A stretch of 16,974 bases of DNA, taken from NCBI GenBank assembly GCA_012837465.1, contig DURG01000111.1, forward strand, positions 1-16,974, given 5' to 3'. Numbering within the stretch: position 1 is the stretch's first letter; each line of letters begins with the position of its first letter. This DNA comes from Propionibacterium sp. (GTDB lineage Bacteria; Actinomycetota; Actinomycetes; Propionibacteriales; Propionibacteriaceae). The translations under genes and the position numbers were made by a program. Positions 13,459 through 16,974 of this stretch are shown in pieces. Below the pieces are notes generated by a model that was not told the DNA's origin, did not search any database, and saw only the letters and a list, made by a program, of their open reading frames with translations.

Positions 13459-13464
13459 CACAAT
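13459..13464 (+). promoter_or_regulatory. Weak -10 box CACAAT before mca
   Basis: CACAAT ends 7 nt before the mca ATG. It lacks the first T of TANNNT. GAGGAGGGGG is nearby but too far from the ATG (about 20 nt) to be a usual ribosome site. Confidence 0.3.
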
Positions 13465-13471
13465 ACAAGCC

Positions 13472-14368
13472 ATGCCCACCCCCGGAGCCCCTCAGTTGCG
13501 GTTGTTGCACGTCCACGCCCATCCCGACGACGAGTCGAGCAAGGGCGCGGCGACCACCGCGAAGTACGTCGCCGAGGGTGTCGAGGTGATGGTGGCGACC
13601 TGCACCGGCGGCGAGCGTGGTTCCGTGCTGAATCCGAAGCTGGCCGGCGATCCCGAGATCGAGCGCAACATCACCGAGATCCGCCGCGACGAGATGGCCC
13701 GTGCCCGCGACATCCTCGGCGTGCAGCAGGTGTGGCTCGGCTACGTCGACTCCGGGTTGCCCGAGGGCGACCCCCTCCCGCCGCTGCCGCGGGGCTGTTT
13801 CGCCCTGGAGGACCCCAAGGTGGCCGCAGGGCGGCTCGTGAAGGTCATCCGTGAGTTCCGCCCCCACGTCATCACCACCTACGACGAGCAGGGCGGCTAC
13901 CCGCACCCGGACCACATCCAGACCCACCTCATCACGATGGAGGCCTTCAAGGCTGCGGCCGATCCCTACGAGTGGCCCGAGCACGGCACCCCGTGGCAGG
14001 CGGCCAAGCTGTACTACCACATGAGCTTCCACCGCCGCCGCTATGAGCAACTCGAGGCAGCGATGCACGAGCACGGGCTGGAGTACAACTACCCCGTCCG
14101 CGACAACGACCCCTACTCCTACGGGCGCTTGACGACGTTCGTGCCGTGCGCGGATTACTTCCAGGTGCGCGACGACGCCCTGCGGGCCCATGCGACGCAG
14201 GTGGATCCTGACGGCCCGTGGTTCGCGGTGCCGTTGGAGATCCAGAAGGCCAGCTGGCCGACGGAGGACTACCAGCTCGTGGTGTCCAAGGTGCCCACGA
14301 TGATCCCGGAGGACGACCTGTTCGCCGGCCTGCGCCCTGACGCGCTGGTTCCGGAGTTCATGATCTGA
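13472..14368 (+). CDS. mca: Mycothiol S-conjugate amidase
   Basis: This 298-residue zinc amidase cleaves S-conjugates of mycothiol, releasing a mercapturic acid for export and recycling the GlcN-Ins part. It is a key detoxification step for electrophiles in Actinobacteria. The zinc motif is AHPDDES (16-22; His17, Asp20), with the third ligand His148 in YPHPDH (143-148). Lys24 in DESSKG aligns with Lys19 of M. tuberculosis Mca, which, as I recall, separates Mca from the deacetylase MshB. Other typical segments are TGGERGSVLNP (45-55), GYVDSG (90-95) and the C-terminal YQLVVSKVP. The start is the ATG at 13472, just before the conserved region. It implies that the organism makes mycothiol. It is divergent from DUF4307 and ends 3 nt before the repeat cluster. 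Confidence 0.95.
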   Translation: MPTPGAPQLRLLHVHAHPDDESSKGAATTAKYVAEGVEVMVATCTGGERGSVLNPKLAGDPEIERNITEIRRDEMARARDILGVQQVWLGYVDSGLPEGDPLPPLPRGCFALEDPKVAAGRLVKVIREFRPHVITTYDEQGGYPHPDHIQTHLITMEAFKAAADPYEWPEHGTPWQAAKLYYHMSFHRRRYEQLEAAMHEHGLEYNYPVRDNDPYSYGRLTTFVPCADYFQVRDDALRAHATQVDPDGPWFAVPLEIQKASWPTEDYQLVVSKVPTMIPEDDLFAGLRPDALVPEFMI

Positions 14369-14370
14369 CC

Positions 14371-14590
14371 CCCGGGCCCGAGCGTTCGCGATGATGTGAT
14401 GATCTCCGGGTCCCGAGTGTTCGCGAGGAACGAGCGAATGTATCGAGGGACTAGCGGAGCGCCCGTTCGCGAGGATGTGATGTTCCCCGGGGCCGAGTGT
14501 TCGCGAGGATGTGATGTTCCCCGGGTCCCGAGTGTTCGCGAGGAACGAGCGAATGTATCGAGGGACTAGCGGAGCGCGCGTTCGCGCTTG
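14371..14590. repeat. Cluster of nested direct repeats between mca and the rhomboid gene
   Basis: A 57-bp unit occurs twice without a mismatch (14406-14462 and 14521-14577, 115 bp apart). It begins CCGGGTCCCGAGTGTTCGCG and ends GACTAGCGGAGCGC. A 28-bp unit, (C/T)GTTCGCGA(G/T)GATGTGATG then (T/A)TC(C/T)CCGGG, occurs three times (14383-14410, 14464-14491, 14498-14525). The third copy of the short unit leads straight into the second long unit. The core GAACGAGCG...GTATCGAGGGACTAGCG resembles dispersed intergenic repeats I recall from other actinobacterial genomes. There are no unique spacers and no gene. It starts 3 nt after the mca stop and extends about 22 bp into the rhomboid coding end. Confidence 0.88.
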
Positions 14591-15153
14591 GAGTGCAGCA
14601 GGTAGGCAGCCAGCACGCCGCCGACGGCGCCACCCAGATGCGCCTGCCAGCTCACGCCCGGCGCGCCGGGGAGGACCCCGAGCAGCACGCCACCATAGAG
14701 CAGGAACACCACGATGGCCACGATGATCTGGGAGGGCTTCTTCGTGAAGATGCCGCGCACCAGCAGGTAGGTGAGGTAGCCGAACACGACGCCCGAGGCG
14801 CCCGCGGTGATCGTGCCGGCGGCGGCGAGGAGCCATGCGGTCAGGCCCGAGGTGATGGTGGAGACCACCGTCGTGACCAGCCAGCGCACCGCGCCGGAGA
14901 GGTAGGTGAGCACGCCCAGCACCAGGAACGGCACCGAGTTGCTGATCAGGTGCGCCCAGCCGAAGTGCAACAGCGGCGACCACAGGATGTTGGGCAGGTC
15001 CGAGAACTGCCGAGGTTCGATGCCGTGCGAGTCGAGCGCGTTGAGGGTGACGGTGTCGATGATCTCGAGCGCCCACATCACGGCGAGCAGCCCACCCACC
15101 ACGAGCAGGGCGGTGGCGAAGGGGGAACGGCGTTCGGTGGGCGTGTGCGTCAT
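14566..15153 (-). CDS. Rhomboid-family intramembrane serine protease
   Basis: This 195-residue protein has about six transmembrane helices and cleaves membrane proteins within the bilayer. The catalytic Ser120 lies in GASGVVFGY and the catalytic His172 in QAHLGGAVGG. The segment HFGWAHLISNSVPFLVLG (63-80) is the usual rhomboid helix with His68 and Asn72. No extra domain is present and substrates are unknown. The last codons (RERALR) and the TAG stop are supplied by the second long repeat unit, so the native C-terminus may have been altered by repeat insertion. The start is uncertain: the ATG at 15153 (chosen) or the ATG at 15162, which has GGGAAG very close; the frame is open to 15240, but that part covers the control region. 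It is divergent from the DUF255 gene and convergent with mca. Confidence 0.9.
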   Translation of the reverse strand: MTHTPTERRSPFATALLVVGGLLAVMWALEIIDTVTLNALDSHGIEPRQFSDLPNILWSPLLHFGWAHLISNSVPFLVLGVLTYLSGAVRWLVTTVVSTITSGLTAWLLAAAGTITAGASGVVFGYLTYLLVRGIFTKKPSQIIVAIVVFLLYGGVLLGVLPGAPGVSWQAHLGGAVGGVLAAYLLHSKRERALR

Positions 15154-15194
15154 GGGTTCCATTCTTCCCGAGCCCACGGCTGGCACAACCCTGA

Positions 15195-15262
15195 TTTCAT
15201 CCTGAACTTTCGTGTCCCCAGGTTGGTATGACAGCGTCATTTTTCATTTCCTCAGGATGAAA
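15195..15262. promoter_or_regulatory. Inverted repeats in the rhomboid/DUF255 control region
   Basis: TTTCATCCTGA (15195-15205) and TCAGGATGAAA (15252-15262) are perfect 11-bp inverted repeats. Between them lies ATGAC-AGC-GTCAT (15228-15240). The right arm also forms TTTCAT-N9-ATGAAA (15242-15262). The sites lie between two divergent starts, so they are plausible operators. Confidence 0.5.
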
Positions 15263-15272
15263 CATGAGGGGA

Positions 15273-15278
15273 TACGCT
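15273..15278 (+). promoter_or_regulatory. -10 box TACGCT before the DUF255 gene
   Basis: TACGCT, then 8 nt, then the ATG at 15287. No clear Shine-Dalgarno is present, so a leaderless or nearly leaderless mRNA is likely. Confidence 0.45.
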
Positions 15279-15286
15279 TGGGCACC

Positions 15287-16974
15287 ATGGTCAACCGCCT
15301 CGCCGAATCGTCCAGCGACTACCTCCGCCAGCACGCACACCAACTGATCCACTGGTGGGAATGGTCCGACGAGGCGTTGGCCTCGGCGCGCGAACAGGAC
15401 CGCCCGATCCTCCTGTCGGTGGGCTACGCGTCGTGTCACTGGTGCCACGTGATGAGCGGGGAGTCGTTCGACGACCCGGAGGTCGCCACGTTCATCAACG
15501 AGCACTTCGTGCCGATCAAGGTGGACCGCCAGCAGCACCCAGACGTCGACGCGGTGTTCATGCTCGCCACCCAGGCCATGAACAACGGCGCCGGCGGCTG
15601 GCCGATGACTGCCTTCCTGACGCCCGAGGGCAAGCCCTTCTTCACCGGCACCTACTTCCCGCCCGAGCCCGGGCCGGGGCAGCCGTCGTTCCAGCAGGTG
15701 CTCAACGCCATGGCCGACGCGTGGCACAGCCGCCGTGACAAGGTGCGCGGCTCGGCCGACTACCTCGTCAGCGTGCTCACGTCGCGTGAGGAGGCCGCTG
15801 CTGAGAAGGCGCCAGACCTGCGTGAGGCTATCGACCAGGTCGAGGCCGGCTTCGACGTCATCCACGGCGGGTTCGGCACTCAGCCGAAGTTCCCCAACCC
15901 CACGCTCCTCGACGCCCTGCTCGTCAAGGGTGATCCCCGTTCGCTGGAGATGGCGCAGCGCACGCTCGAGCACATGGCGCGCGGCGGCATCCACGACCAG
16001 GTGGGCGGCGGCTTCCACCGCTACTCCGTCGACCCGGGCTGGGTGGTGCCGCACTTCGAGAAGATGCTCTACGACAACGCCCTGCTGCTCGGCACCTACG
16101 TGCGCGGCTGGCGCCGCACCGCCGATCACGACGCCGGCCTGCGCGCCCTCTTCGAGCGCACCGCCTACGGCATCGTCGAGTGGCTCGAGCGCGAGATGGT
16201 CAGCGGTCAGGGCGCCTTCATCTCCGCCCTCGATGCGGATTCCTGCGACATCCGCGGCGCCGTCCACGAGGGCATCTTCTACCTGTGGAATCCCGAACTG
16301 CTCGACGACGCCCTCGGCGCGGAGCAGGGGGAGTGGGCCTCCGAGGTGTTCCACGTGACCAAGGGCGGCACGTTCGAGGACGGCCTGTCGACGCTGCAGT
16401 TGCGCGGTCGCCCCGATTTCGCCCGCCTCGAGGAAGTAGCCGGAGTCCTGCTCGAGGAGCGCGGGCAGCGCTTCCGGCCCGCCTCCGACAACATCGTGGT
16501 GGCCTCCTGGAACGGCTGGATGATCTCCTCGCTGGTGACCGGTGCGCTGATCTTCGACGAGTTGGGCTGGCTCAAACTGGCCCTCCGTGCGGCCGACCAC
16601 CTGGTTGACGTGCACCTCGTCGACGGCGAACTGCGCCGGACCTCACGGGACGGCGAGGCCGATCCCGTCGTCGGCGGCTCCGAGGACTTCGGCGCCGTGG
16701 CCGAGGCGTTCGCACTCCTGGCCGGCGCGACCGGCGACTCCGAGTGGTTGCGCCGGGCCGAGTCCCTCGTGGACAAGGGAGTGGAGTTGTTCTCGCACGA
16801 GGACGGCGGCTTCCACGACACCCTCGACACGGGGCTGTTCGAGCGCCCGCGCTCGTTGACCGACAACGTCACCCCGAGCGGCACGTCGGCGATGGTCGCC
16901 GCGCTGCGGGTCGTCGCGGCGCTGGCCGAACGCCCCGAACTCGCCGAGCGGGCTGACCGCGCGGCCCGCACCAC
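15287..16974 (+). CDS. DUF255/YyaL-type thioredoxin-domain protein, cut at right edge
   Basis: The gene is partial: 562 codons are visible and the frame is still open at the window edge. The N-terminal thioredoxin-like DUF255 domain (2-165) has the family opening NRLAESSSDYLRQHAHQLIHWWEW, the redox motif CHWC (Cys50, Cys53) and GGWPMTAFLTPEGKP (103-117). The rest is an (alpha/alpha)6-barrel-like region with the signature GGIHDQVGGGFHRYSVD, then WVVPHFEKMLYDN (233-264). Relatives are B. subtilis YyaL and animal SPATA20; the biochemical role is not settled. The usual DREERPDVD motif here reads DRQQHPDVD (80-88). The start is the ATG at 15287, where similarity begins; TACGCT lies 8 nt before it. 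Family proteins are roughly 650-700 residues, so about 100 may be missing. It is divergent from the rhomboid gene. Confidence 0.93.
   Translation, partial: MVNRLAESSSDYLRQHAHQLIHWWEWSDEALASAREQDRPILLSVGYASCHWCHVMSGESFDDPEVATFINEHFVPIKVDRQQHPDVDAVFMLATQAMNNGAGGWPMTAFLTPEGKPFFTGTYFPPEPGPGQPSFQQVLNAMADAWHSRRDKVRGSADYLVSVLTSREEAAAEKAPDLREAIDQVEAGFDVIHGGFGTQPKFPNPTLLDALLVKGDPRSLEMAQRTLEHMARGGIHDQVGGGFHRYSVDPGWVVPHFEKMLYDNALLLGTYVRGWRRTADHDAGLRALFERTAYGIVEWLEREMVSGQGAFISALDADSCDIRGAVHEGIFYLWNPELLDDALGAEQGEWASEVFHVTKGGTFEDGLSTLQLRGRPDFARLEEVAGVLLEERGQRFRPASDNIVVASWNGWMISSLVTGALIFDELGWLKLALRAADHLVDVHLVDGELRRTSRDGEADPVVGGSEDFGAVAEAFALLAGATGDSEWLRRAESLVDKGVELFSHEDGGFHDTLDTGLFERPRSLTDNVTPSGTSAMVAALRVVAALAERPELAERADRAART

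Noticed and set aside
14371..14590. Possible CRISPR array
   Set aside because: Repeat units abut or nest without unique spacers of constant length, and no cas gene is near.
13010..15076. Minus-strand open frame of 688 codons running through mca and the repeats into the rhomboid region
   Set aside because: Only its last 135 codons (DUF4307) are a gene. The rest is antisense to mca or comes from the repeat cluster, with Arg/His/Gly-rich composition and no family pattern.
15197..16615. Minus-strand open frame of 472 codons
   Set aside because: Antisense to the DUF255 gene, whose CHWC and barrel signatures are clear on the plus strand.

Overview
The window is high-GC, densely coded bacterial DNA, best read as an actinobacterial chromosome, possibly of the Propionibacteriaceae (the family is an inference). 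The clearest taxonomic marker is a mycothiol S-conjugate amidase gene (mca). It sits in the greA / DUF4307 / mca neighbourhood that I recall from mycobacteria (Rv1080c-Rv1081c-Rv1082). Many genes lack a Shine-Dalgarno and instead have a TANNNT -10 box ending about 6 nt before the start codon, which fits the leaderless transcription common in this phylum.

Layout. 1-2913: a proline-rich lipoprotein and, upstream of it on the minus strand, a large protein whose C-terminal part resembles a DisA/DAC diadenylate cyclase domain with an altered RHR motif. 2974-4118: an AlkD-like DNA alkylation repair protein and a YbaK-type aminoacyl-tRNA deacylase, convergent, with their stop codons at the two ends of one palindrome. 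4197-6490: a polar amino-acid ABC transporter made of an ATPase and a lipidated binding-protein/permease fusion, behind a long structured leader. 6849-8249: a MATE exporter. 8272-10974: a minus-strand run of ung, a small acidic membrane protein, msrA and a GNAT-alpha/beta-hydrolase fusion, a repair-flavoured operon. 10975-11160: a control region with two ATCTAGAT palindromes 30 bp apart. 11161-12430: a DUF4097/YvlB-like protein and a DUF2089 zinc-ribbon/HTH protein. 12442-14368: a strong terminator, greA, DUF4307 and mca. 14371-14590: a cluster of repeats that runs into the end of a rhomboid protease gene (to 15153). 15287 to the right edge: a DUF255/YyaL-type thioredoxin-domain protein, cut by the window.

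Much of the content concerns damage repair and stress: uracil and alkylation repair, methionine sulfoxide reduction, mycothiol detoxification, GreA rescue of RNA polymerase, and tRNA proofreading. Nothing looks like phage, an IS element, a CRISPR array or an integrated island. The least explained items are the DAC-like protein, the DUF4097/DUF2089 pair with the nearby palindromes, the GNAT-hydrolase fusion and the repeat cluster. No single one is proven to be a new system. No tRNA or rRNA gene was seen.
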